A stretch of DNA of 64,000 nucleotides, taken from Immersiella caudata (taxonomy: Eukaryota; Ascomycota; Sordariomycetes; Sordariales; Lasiosphaeriaceae). The stretch covers positions 744,001 through 808,000 of the forward strand of contig JAULSU010000007.1 of the NCBI GenBank assembly GCA_030512335.1. Direction: 5' to 3'. The notes beneath the pieces were generated by a model, which was not told the origin of the DNA, searched no databases, and saw only the letters and a program-made list of their open reading frames with translations. This document shows positions 11,631 to 21,200 of the stretch, in pieces (the first letter of the stretch is position 1; every line of letters starts with the position of its first letter). Made by a program: the position numbers and the translations under genes.

Positions 11631-12193
11631 TTTTTTCGGTCTTGGCACCGACCTCGGAGCGGTCACTCACGCCATCCGCTGCAGCCATTGCCATCACCCA
11701 GATCACTGAGATGTTTTGCTGCTTTTTTGTCTTGCACCGTCAACGGGGGATGTCATTCCTACAAGAATTGGGACGAAAAATCTCTCCAGGAACGCCCAGA
11801 CTTGCTCGGATTGCAAGAACGACGGCCAGAAAAGGAGAACTCAGCAAGAGTTTCGTCGACGGCCACGTCCGCAGCCAGCCGGTAGACGTGGGGAACGGGC
11901 TTGGCGTGATTGATCTAGCTAGATGGAAAAGGTGCGGCATTTTCACAAAAGATCTGATCTGATGGACCTACTCTGGCAGACCACGACGTACCAAGTATTG
12001 CGTCGACAAACCCCTGCCGCTCGCTACCGGCGACCACCCACCACACCAGCATGGTCCTTTTTTTTCTCTCCTTTTTTCTCCGTCCCGCTCAATGATTGGA
12101 TATGTAACATGAACCATACTGTCGGTGGCGTGTCTCCGCGGACCACCCTTGGGCCGGGCTCCATGCCACGGAGGGGAGTGGAGGGCGAGAAAA

Positions 12194-12210
12194 ATCTAAT
12201 CAGATTAGAT
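12194..12210. repeat. 17-nt near-perfect palindrome with GATT/AATC cores
   Basis: ATCTAATCAGATTAGAT is palindromic except for its central base. It contains ATCAGATTA, one mismatch from the SreA consensus, and sits about 190 bp upstream of the sidI start. It could be a dimeric regulator site. No specific factor is assigned. Confidence 0.4.
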
Positions 12211-12360
12211 CTTGCAAGACAAGTGGCCCAGACCATCGCCCTCATCGTCTTTGCCTGTTTGGTTCTCCTTTCTACTGTCCATCTTCTTTGCTTGTCGTGA
12301 TACCCCGTGTGTTGTTTCTGAGCAGGTCCTGGTTGTTGGGCGAGCACCGCAGTGCGGAAC

Positions 12361-12385
12361 AGAGCAGAGCAGAGCAGAGCAGAGC
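12361..12385 (+). repeat. (AGAGC)5 microsatellite in the sidI 5' leader
   Basis: Five perfect AGAGC units end 13 bp before the sidI ATG. In the transcript this would be an unstructured purine-rich leader. Confidence 0.85.
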
Positions 12386-12398
12386 AACACACATCACA

Positions 12399-14206
12399 AT
12401 GGCGGCGTCCGTCCACAACGTCGACGATGAGATCGTTCTCCCGCGGCCCCAGAGGCTGTCTCTCCTCCACGGGCCAACAGACACACCGCTGGTCGACCTG
12501 ACGCTCGGCGAAGTGCTGGACCTCCAGTGCCTGCAGTACGGCACACAGGAGGCGCTGGTGATCCCCTGGACTGGAGCACGATGGACATACAACGAGCTGG
12601 ACCACCAGGGCCGGCTCGTAGCCAAGGCGCTCCTGAACATGGGCGTAGGCCTGGGCGACCGCGTGGGCATCATGGCCGGCAACTGCGAGCAGTACGCCGC
12701 CGTCTTCTTCGGCGCCACGCGCATCGGTGCCATCCTCGTCATCCTCAACAACACCTACACGCCCACCGAGGCCCAGTACGCCCTCGACTTCTCCGACTGC
12801 AAGATCCTCTTCACCACCAAGCGCATCGGCCGCCTCGACAATACCCCGCTCATCACCCAGCTCGCAACACGCACCGACCGACCCCTCCCGCTCGTCATCC
12901 TCCGCGGCGAGTCCGACCCCCGCGCCACCCCCTATTCCTCCGTCCTCGCCGCGGGCGCCCGCATCCCCGCCGCCCGGCTACACGCCGCCGAGCGCAAGGT
13001 CCTCCCGCACCTCGTGTGCAACCTCCAGTTCACCAGCGGCACCACCGGCCTGCCCAAAGCCGCCATGCTCACCCACCACAACATCATCAACAACGCCCGC
13101 TTCATCGGCGACCGCATGCGCCTAACCCCCGCCGACATCCTCTGCTGCCCGCCACCCCTCTTCCACTGCTTCGGCCTCGTCCTCGGCCTCCTCTCCGTCC
13201 TAACCCATGGCGCCCGCATCGTCTACCCCGCCGAGACCTTCGACGCCCCCGCCACCCTCCGCGCCATCGTATCCGAGTCCTGCACCGCCGTGCACGGCGT
13301 CCCCGCCATGTTCGACACCCTCCTCTCCCTCCCTGAAGCCAAATCCCTCTCCCCCTCCGACCTGCACCTCCGCACCGGCATCATCGCCGGTGCCCCTGTT
13401 CCTCGCCACTTGATGGAACTTCTCGTCTCCAAGCTCGGCATGACCGAGTTCACCTCATCCTATGGCCTCACTGAAGCTTCACCCACCTGCTTCAACGCTT
13501 TCACCGACGACCCTGTCAGCGTACGCCTTAGCACCGTTGGTACCCTCATGCCGCACGCCCACGCTAAGATCGTGGACCGCGACGGGTGCCTCGTGCCGCT
13601 CGGACAGAAAGGAGAGTTGTGCATCGGTGGGTATCAGTTGCAGGCTGGGTACTGGAACAACTCGGAGAAGACGGCCGAGGTCATGGTGCGGGATGCGAGC
13701 GGGGTGTTGTGGTTGCACACGGGGGATGAGGCCGTATTTGATGAGAAGGGGTACTGCTCGATTACGGGGCGGTTTAAAGACATCATTATCAGGGGTAAGT
13801 TTGGCTAGCCGCGCTGGTCAAGGTGTTCGAGATGACATTGCTGACTCGGGTAAAACTGACAGGAGGCGAAAATATTTACCCGCTTGAGATTGAGGAGCGG
13901 CTGGTTGCGCACCCGGCGATATCCATGGCTGTTGTGGTCGGGCTCAAGGACGCCCATTACGGCGAGGCGGTGGGTGCGTTTCTCGGGCTGGAGAGCGGCC
14001 ACAAGCGGCCCGACAACAAGGACGTCGCCGACTGGGTGCGGAGTAAACTGGGACGACACAAGTCGCCGACCCACATCTTCTGGCTCGGTCATGATGGCGT
14101 GCCGGCCGATGTGCCGCTAACAGGAAGCGGAAAGGTGCGCAAGTTTGAAATGGCCCAGCTCGGAAACCGGCTCCTCGAGCACGAGAGGAAAACGTCCAAG
14201 CTGTAA
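12399..14206 (+). CDS. sidI: acyl-CoA ligase, SidI-like (mevalonyl-CoA ligase of siderophore synthesis)
   Basis: Two exons, 12399-13794 and 13863-14206, give 579 aa. The 68-nt intron splits the conserved GRFKDIIIRGGENIYP adenylation motif, confirming the junction. Other ANL-superfamily motifs are TSGTTGLPKAAMLTHHN (about residues 211-227), YGLTEASP and the C-terminal GSGKVRKFEM with the catalytic Lys. Reaction (known for SidI): mevalonate plus ATP and CoA gives mevalonyl-CoA, the acyl source for fusarinine. It ends in SKL, a canonical PTS1. As I recall, Aspergillus SidI is imported through an N-terminal PTS2 instead, and I see no clear PTS2 here. The assignment rests on the divergent sidF neighbour and SreA-type sites. 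On sequence alone it could be another medium-chain acyl-CoA synthetase. Confidence 0.82.
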
Positions 14207-14497
14207 AAGGTGGGTCAGAAGCAAGTAACAAAACGACAGAACTGCAAAATGATCAGATACATCTCTGCATTCCTGGAAAGTAAGCTACAAGCGAAGATCC
14301 AGGTCCAGCTGAACACAACGTGATGGCCATGCTTCCGGACACAAAGTCTTCAATGGCAAGGGCTTTAATGCCCGTTCTTTTCTGGTAACGCCGACCTCTT
14401 CAAGAATAAATGCCCAGTAAAAAAGAGCCAAAAAAACGAACGTCTCAAACCGAAAAAGTCTTCTCAAAAACCCCTTACGCCACCCTTGATGTTGCCT

Positions 14498-15708
14498 TTA
14501 TACCACAGTGTTAAGCCAGACGTAAGCATCCCGCAGCATGCTGGACCGGCGGGGCGGTGCGTTAGGATCTTTGATTCCAGGGGGAAGGGGGAGATCATCG
14601 AGACCCTTCTCCGAGTCGTGATCCCATCCTCCAGGGGCCTTGTGCGGCATGACGCTGGCCCTCTTGGCACGCGCACTCGGGGCCAAGGAAACCTGACTGC
14701 GGCTGAACACAGCGAGGGTGTTCCTGCGGTTGTCGCCGGGTCGGATCTTGGAGGTAGTTGCAAACTGCTTCGGCAAGAGGTAGGCCATGAGGGGCCGATA
14801 GACGGGGATGCAGCCGCAGAGGATGGCCAGGTTGGTCTCGATGACAGTCCACATCATCCAGTCGACGGAGTGGGTAAAGTCTGGGTGATTGAAGTCGAAA
14901 GTTTGCATACGGATGACGCCGGTGATGGTGGTGCTGTAGCTGTCAGCCCAACTGAACCCTCAATGGCCTTGGGACCTCCATGATACTTACAATGCGCCAA
15001 TGGCAAACACGATAGTGAGCGCGACCTTTTGGGCGCCGGGAAGAGAGGACGCGTGGATCGGTTGGAAGGGCAGCGCCAGCATGATAAGGTTGATGAGAAT
15101 CGAGATACCCGAGTTGGCGTACCAAAAGGCCTTCGCGTCGACGCAAGTCCCAACGACATCGAAAGACCATGGCGTTTGAACTGGGTTGCATTGCGCGATG
15201 CTTCCCACTGTGGTGGCAACCATGAAAGAGAGAACGACGCCAAGCATCACATAGCAAGCGATCTTGAACCAGTTGGTCACAAAACGGCGGAGGTAGAAGA
15301 GAAGGATCGAAGCCTTGGTGGTGTTGATCGAGAGCTTGTAGAAGATGTCGGCCACGTAGACAAGCTACACATTGCGTCTGTTAGCTAATGCCCCGCGTCC
15401 ACCTCCGAAGCAGTCCCCCAATTGCTCACCTTCACAATCATGGACAGATCCTCCAAGCTTCCAATGGAGCTCAGATGCTTGCCATATCCAAAGGTGCACG
15501 CGAGCATGACGATGGCCGAAAGTATAATCGAGAATATCCAAGCCACAACAAGAGTGCCATCATCCCAGCTCAGGCCAGACCAGGACCTCACCTTCACACG
15601 GGCAAAGATCCGAGCGCCCACAAAGAGGGGAGAAAGAACGAAGAAGGCGATGCAGGCCGCTTGAACCTGGGAAGCTCTGCTCCCGCTGGCCGAGGTTTCT
15701 GACGCCAT
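14498..15708 (-). CDS. seven-helix integral membrane protein (PTH11/fungal rhodopsin-domain type)
   Basis: Three exons on the minus strand, 15708-15430, 15364-14991 and 14939-14498, give 364 aa. Junctions VK|LVYVADIFYKL and AIGA|FYSTT restore helices. Seven hydrophobic segments are visible, with a short N-terminus and the family motif WDDGTLVVAW after helix 1. The soluble tail (from about residue 265) is basic and Pro/Ser-rich. The family includes PTH11-like receptors and many uncharacterised proteins, so a receptor role is possible but unproven. There is no cysteine-rich CFEM module at the N-terminus. It is convergent with sidI, with 291 bp between stops. No sign of iron control. Confidence 0.85.
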
Positions 15709-15958
15709 GTTGAGGATACAGATGGTTGAACGAGGGGTCAAGACGAAAAGAACCACGCTCCCATCAGCAAGAAGAGACCAGGTCCGCGAGCTGGGACGGT
15801 GCGGCACTGGCCGTTATAACGGGGGAGAGCTGGCTGTCCAAGAGCTGGACGAAGCAGCAGGGGAACGCCATGGCTTGCAGCTGAGCGCATGGAACCATGC
15901 CCGCTGTCGGGGAGGGATCACCACGGTTCTGGGGGCACGACTGGTCTCGAGGGTAACC

Positions 15959-16820
15959 TCAGGACCCGGAAGGGGCTGCGCAGCCAGCTACTGTGGGAGC
16001 CTCGAGGGCCCGACGAGCATCGAGAAGCTGACCAGGGCTGAACCCGGCGGGAACGCATGTCCAAGGACGGTCGATCATTGCAGGATGACACCAATGCTGA
16101 CAGTCTGATTGGCACTTGCCATCAGCAGAGCCGGGCAAGGATGCGACCTCCGGGGGTGGAATGCAGATCTCCCAAGCGTGTGAACAGAGACACGGCGCCT
16201 TGGGGCGTTTCAAAAGCCGCGGGCTGCGCACGCCCCTATCCGGACACCACAAGCAATCAAGGCGCTCGCAAGGGTTCCCGCAGCGTTTGCAAGGTGGGGG
16301 AGGTCTGTCGCCCTCGAGCTCTCTGACTCCAGTGGCCAGCGCGCGGTCTGCTGCTTCGGATGGTGGGATTGGCGATCGCGGTAAGTGACGGAAAGCCATC
16401 CTGTGAGCATAGCCCTTCCGGCCCCAATGGATGGGCACCGCTGCGCCCGAGCCCCGCAGGTCTCGGAGCGTTTCCCGTAAGGTGGCCTTCTCGTTGGTGT
16501 GCGGCGGCGGGGACGGCGTAGGCGCTGGAAACGCCTACCGCACGAGAACAGAGACGGCACCCCGCGGCACAGGCGCAATGCCCTGGATTGCGATCATCGC
16601 CGGCACCAGGTCGGTCGCGCGTCCCGGAGCTTGGTATTCTCCATCTGGGCGTTCGTGCCCCGCGACGTTGCTTTCGGCAGGAATGTCTGCTGGCGATGCT
16701 CATGTCTTTGGATCTCGTCCATTCGCTGACCCAAAATGCAGTCGAACTTGGAAGTTGGGGAAAGCCGTGCCCGTACGACAAGCTGGGGGTTGAGAGCAAG
16801 GGTGGACCCCTCCACCACCG
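15959..16820 (-). pseudogene. possible degenerate gene, family not recognised
   Basis: Reading the minus strand, one frame holds a helical Gln/Arg/Glu-rich piece ending MENTKLRDA. A neighbouring frame then continues with MIAIQGIAPVPRGAVSVLVR, followed by an in-frame TAG. The same frame runs on for about 160 residues with a Cys cluster (CKRCGNPCERLDCLWC). Frame changes and a stop inside otherwise protein-like text suggest decay. I cannot name a family, and chance open frames in GC-rich DNA remain possible. Confidence 0.25.
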
Positions 16821-17586
16821 AGCCTCACAGGCGCGCCGTGCTTCTTTTCTGGGCCAGGCCCCTGGCGGGCCCCCTGAACAGCCAAGTACGGCATGGACAA
16901 TTGGCCAGTTTTTTACGCCAAGGACCCACTCGGATTCCCCTATCCCTCCTCGGTCCCGGGCTATCAACGTCAACGTCCGGCGAAGGGGCACGGATGCCTG
17001 AGAAGCGACACGGTCAATCGCAGGCGAGATGCGAGCCCAACCTGGGGCATCCAGCAGCTGCTTCGGAGGACGCGTTCCTCGTAACGTGTTTGCAGTCCAC
17101 GATTACAAGGCCATCATCAGGCAGGTAATTCTACGCGCTCGCGTCCCTCTGCTGCGTGGACCCCGCGTCAGTCACTTCGTACCTTGCAGATGGCGTCACC
17201 GCCTTCATCCCAAGCAGTAAGCTTACACGTGACACTGACATGTCGGCCGTCAATACATTTGGCAATACATTGGAGCGCCGTGCGACGGAAACACAACATC
17301 AGCGCACGCAAGAACAGAAACGCGTGATCCGAATCTCGGTCTTTTGTGAGATTACCTTCTCCGAACAAGCTCTGCAAATCCCAGAGTCGCACGGGTGAGC
17401 AGAGGCAGAGGGCATGGGTTTTGTCATGTAATTTTAAGCACACGGAAATTTTTTAGGTTTCAAGATCTCTCCACGATGAGAGACGAGATTGAAATTTCTC
17501 CAGGAGCACTGCAGGAACCCCATTCACTCATTTCGTCATCCCAAACAAACGCGGAGAGCCCCTGTAAAGGTCAAAGACGGAAACCG

Positions 17587-17632
17587 AAAAGAAAAGAAAG
17601 AAGAAAAAAAAAAAAGAAGGAAAAAAAAAGGC
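17587..17632. repeat. purine (A/G) tract downstream of the MFS gene
   Basis: Nearly uninterrupted run of A and G on the plus strand just after the MFS stop, hence a pyrimidine tract in its transcript's 3' end. Low-complexity sequence, no coding role. Confidence 0.7.
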
Positions 17633-17641
17633 GATGCTTGC

Positions 17642-19810
17642 TCAACTGGCAAAACGAAAGTCAAGCCTCTTCGACCCCTTATCAGTCGTCGTCTCGAGAT
17701 AATCCTGCTTCTGCTCAACGGTCATGGCGCCCCAGGCCTTGTCGCGTCGCTTGTTGCGCCACACGTAATAGCTCTTGGCAAGCAAGTAGATGACGATGTT
17801 CATGCTGGCGATGGCCACCAGCTGGCGGTTACCGCGTCGGTACTCGGGACGGTCGTCACGGCGGTAGATGTTGGAGTTGACGATGCCCTGAAGCTGCACC
17901 GTGATGTTGTAGAGGGCGGCTGAGACGGTGCGAGTACGAACTGTGTTGGAGTTGCGGCTGCACCAGCCCACCTGCATCGGGTGCGGCGATGGATAGGACA
18001 GGAGCACCGTGACCAGGGCGTACGATGCCCATCTGCTTGTGCCCGACGGAATCACGGCCAGGGCAATGACGCACGGCAGGAGCCACAGCTCGACAAACAC
18101 GCCCAGCAGCGCCCGTTGGTTTATCTTCTCTGAGATGTATGTCAGCAGCAGCATGTTGATGGTCGTCGTGATCTGGCACGGGATGCTCAGGAGGTTCGAA
18201 TCAAACGTGTCGAAGCCCAGCTGGCGCAGCGTCAGCGTGAGGTATTGGTCTGGCGGACCCGCAGGGATGGCAAAGGTGAGGCCGATAGCATAGATGGGCC
18301 AGAGATCGTAGTCGCACAGCGATTCCCACAGCAGCTTAAACGTTATGGCCTGGCGGTTGTGCATGTCGCTCTTGGACGGGTCGTCTCGAAGGATGCGGTT
18401 AACCAGAATCTTCTCCTCGTGCTCCGTGAACCAGCCGTTGCGCCGCCAAGGCGCTTTTGTTTGGGTCGGCGACGGAACCATGATGAAGAAGGACCAGATT
18501 CCGATAACCAGGGTGAGAAGCCCTTCCAGCAAAAAGAGCCATCGCCAGCCCTCGTACCCACGGTATCCACGCAGTCGAAGCTGGTGGGAAATGTCAGCTA
18601 TCAACTTTCCATTCAAGGATATTTTCCGAATGCCTCTGGAGGCAACTCCTCCTTCTACCCCTCCCCCTCCCCCTCCCCCTCCTCCTCCGCCTGGGACGGC
18701 AGGGAAAACAACAAAGGGGTAGAAAACAACAGGAATCAAACGTACCAAGCCGTACGCCAACAGCGGCGCAACGACATCGGTCAGTCGGTTCGCCATCCAG
18801 AACAAGGCCAGTCTGAAGGGGAGCTCGGTGCCCTTGAAGAAGTAGGACATGTACAGAATCACGTCTGGGATAAACCCCCCCTGGAGAAGCCCTATGAGGG
18901 CACGGCAAGCGAGGAACGACGTGCGGCCCTTGAGCCAGAACTGACCAGCCGACACGATGCTCCACAAGATCATCTGCGCGGGGATCCATCGATCGCTGCT
19001 CCCCGTCAGCACAAAAATCTTCCATGGCAACAGCACCGAGGTATCGTTTCAACCACTCGTGCACAGGACGGTGAAGCACTCACGGCCCAATCTTCTTGCT
19101 GATCAGCTGGCTGGGGAGCTCAGCCAGGAGAAACGCAATGCGGAACACGGTGTTTCCATAGTTGTAGTCGTTTGTGTCCAGTCCCATATCCTCTACTTTA
19201 GCGTGTCACGGCCGGTCAGCCAGGGGTCTCTCCAAGATTATTCCAGACGGGGACGTCATACAGAAGTTGTCTGTGTTGGCTTGACTGAGGTTCGATCTAT
19301 CCAGGTCGAGAGCGAAAAAGGCAATGCAGGACCAGGCAGTGACCCGCCAGTCGATCCGTCGAACGAGCGGCAGTTCCTCAGCCCACGTCCATCGGAATGA
19401 CGGGTCGAAACGATGTCTGTTTTCGTACTTCTCGCTGGGTTCTACGAGTGTGTCAGCCACGGCGGCTTTCAAAGCCCCCTTTTCATGCAAGAAGAAGATA
19501 GGTGTCACTCACGGAAGTACTTGGCCAACTCAGGATCGTCAAACACCGACGGCTGTGTGGCAATCTCGTCCAGCCTCTTCTTCGTCTTGTCCCTCTTCCA
19601 CAGACTTGAGAGATTCGTTGTGAGGCGCGTCTCGTTGCGGACTTCTGCTTGCTGCTCAAGGATGCGCTGGCGGATCTCCTCGCTGTTCTCTGAATCAGAC
19701 GCCGAAGCCGACCCTTGGAGCTTCTCTCCGTTTCTTGACCCGACGTTATCTGCCGCTACCGGAGACGCGGTCCCAACAGGCTGGACCTTTTCATCTCCGG
19801 TTGATGCCAT
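17642..19810 (-). CDS. MFS permease, Dal5/Seo1 (allantoate/anion:cation symporter) type
   Basis: Five exons on the minus strand (19810-19513, 19441-19262, 19195-19084, 18995-18746, 18580-17642) give 592 aa. A long acidic hydrophilic N-terminus leads into DWRVTAWSCIAFFALDLDRSNLSQANTDNF, typical of the ACS family, then GYEGWRWLFLLEG in the middle and the RRDDRPEYRRGN loop near the end. Twelve membrane helices are expected, at the plasma membrane, importing a small anionic nutrient such as allantoate, ureidosuccinate or a vitamin. The substrate cannot be read. The fourth intron is 165 nt, 3n and stop-free, and contains a C/T-rich tract that would encode an 11-Gly run if retained. Splicing there is supported by homologous continuity GL|LRLRGYRGYEGW. 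Confidence 0.88.
18650..18691. repeat. CCCCTC-type microsatellite inside the fourth MFS intron
   Basis: Repeated CCCCCT/CCT units on the plus strand. On the coding strand they read as a polyglycine-capable G-rich tract within the 165-nt intron. Confidence 0.75.
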
Positions 19811-21200
19811 GGCGGTCAATAATTCAAAGTGGGCGGGAAAACCGACGGCGCTTGATGCGGCGTGCAATTACAACACTGAAAGTGCTCACACTCGTGACCA
19901 AACTGACCATATCAAACCTCTCCACCACTCTCCACACCCTTTATATCCCCCTCTGTCGGACTTTGCCCTCCAACTCCATCCCAACCATCATATCTCCGAC
20001 TTGAACACACACCTCGAACAGCAATAACCCAATGATGCCACCGCTGCGCGTCTCACCTCATCCTCCATCAACTTCTACCCACATCCCAAAGACAGGGCAA
20101 CAACACAAAGACGTACATTCCCCCTCTTGGCACGATGGCATCAATCCTGCGGTTATGGTGAATCCGACGTCTGGAGCAACGTTCCTTGCCCTTTTATACG
20201 CTCTCTTATCCGTACCCGGCTCCGGGCCACACGGAGAGATCCCCACCTTTGCGTTTGGATGTCCCCGCGGTCCGCGGAGTCTTTGTGGCAACGGTAATGT
20301 TGCCTGCCCGGTGCGGACTATCTTACGGCACATGTAGCCGATGCGCCCCGCAGGGTGTTTCAAAATGGCGTAATGAGACGTCGAAATTCCGATGCGGTTG
20401 CTGGTTGCTGATCATTGCAATTACCGTGGTTGGCCGGGTTGGAGGTGTGGCGTATACGGTTCGTTATTCGCTGGTGGTCCGTTGCTGTCCGGGGACGTTG
20501 AGGGTGGCATATGCACGTTGTGGATTGTGAGATGGACTGGGGGTATTGCGTGTTCAGTAAAGAGTGTGCCTGCTTGCCTTTCTTGGCCAATCGATGCTAC
20601 AGAGACATTTCTGTCTGGCTATGAGATGCTGAAATGACGATCATCTCCAGTTCTCTCATTAGTGAGTGTTTGAAAGTTGAAGTAGTAAAATCCTACTTGT
20701 GAAGCTGGGCTGAAAGCGCGATGATCCTTGAGGGCTCAGATGATTAATTAGCGCACATACACTGTCAGTTATTGGCCATGCGTCTGCTCATTATCCTGGG
20801 TTCTGTATTGGTAGTTCGAAGCTGTGGTCTTGATTGATTCGAAGCCATGTTCCGAACGGGCTCAAGTGCATCTCGGATGACAGGCGAACGAGGGGCATCA
20901 GGTGGTGTCAACAGAGTATATTTTTCCTCTTAGAATGCCTGTGTATGTATCATGCCGCTTCTATCTCGCCCACTGATGCTTACCTACCCATGCAATGCAA
21001 TGCTGTGCCTGGCCTCCTTTTCGACGTCCTAATGCTCCTGCACCTGAAAAGAACGCACCTGGATGGCTGCTGTATTTGATTCCTCGCCTTTGTAGGTCCT
21101 CGTAATCCACCTGCAACTTTACTGTGGCGCTGTCGGATGCGTCTACCAGTGTCTTTGTCGACCTCACTGGCGGCTAGCGCGGAACAAATTTCCGATCTCA
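19811..21200. other. intergenic region upstream of the MFS permease
   Basis: 1.4 kb holding the MFS promoter (pyrimidine-rich, about 19880-20110) and, at its right end, the 3' flank of the lipase gene. Only short unsupported frames. Confidence 0.5.

Larger units (their letters stand above)
11217..12398. promoter_or_regulatory. shared divergent promoter of sidF and sidI
   Basis: 1.18 kb between the two start codons. It contains two exact ATCTGATAA sites, a GATCTGATCTGATG cluster near 11951-11963, a 17-nt near-palindrome at 12194-12210 and an AGAGC pentanucleotide repeat in the sidI leader. No protein-coding gene is evident. The layout suits co-regulation of both genes by an iron-sensing GATA factor. 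Confidence 0.7.
15709..17641. other. intergenic region with degenerate coding-like stretch
   Basis: 1.9 kb, GC-rich, with many overlapping short frames. On the minus strand between about 15960 and 16820 three pieces in different frames read like fragments of one protein (listed as a possible pseudogene). A purine tract at about 17587-17632 lies in the 3' UTR region of the MFS gene. Otherwise nothing recognised. Confidence 0.4.

Noticed and set aside
12527..13336. Open frame of 269 codons rich in Arg, Pro and His, overlapping sidI
   Set aside because: It is in another frame of the same strand over sidI, and its composition is what GC-biased third positions of sidI would give. No domain.
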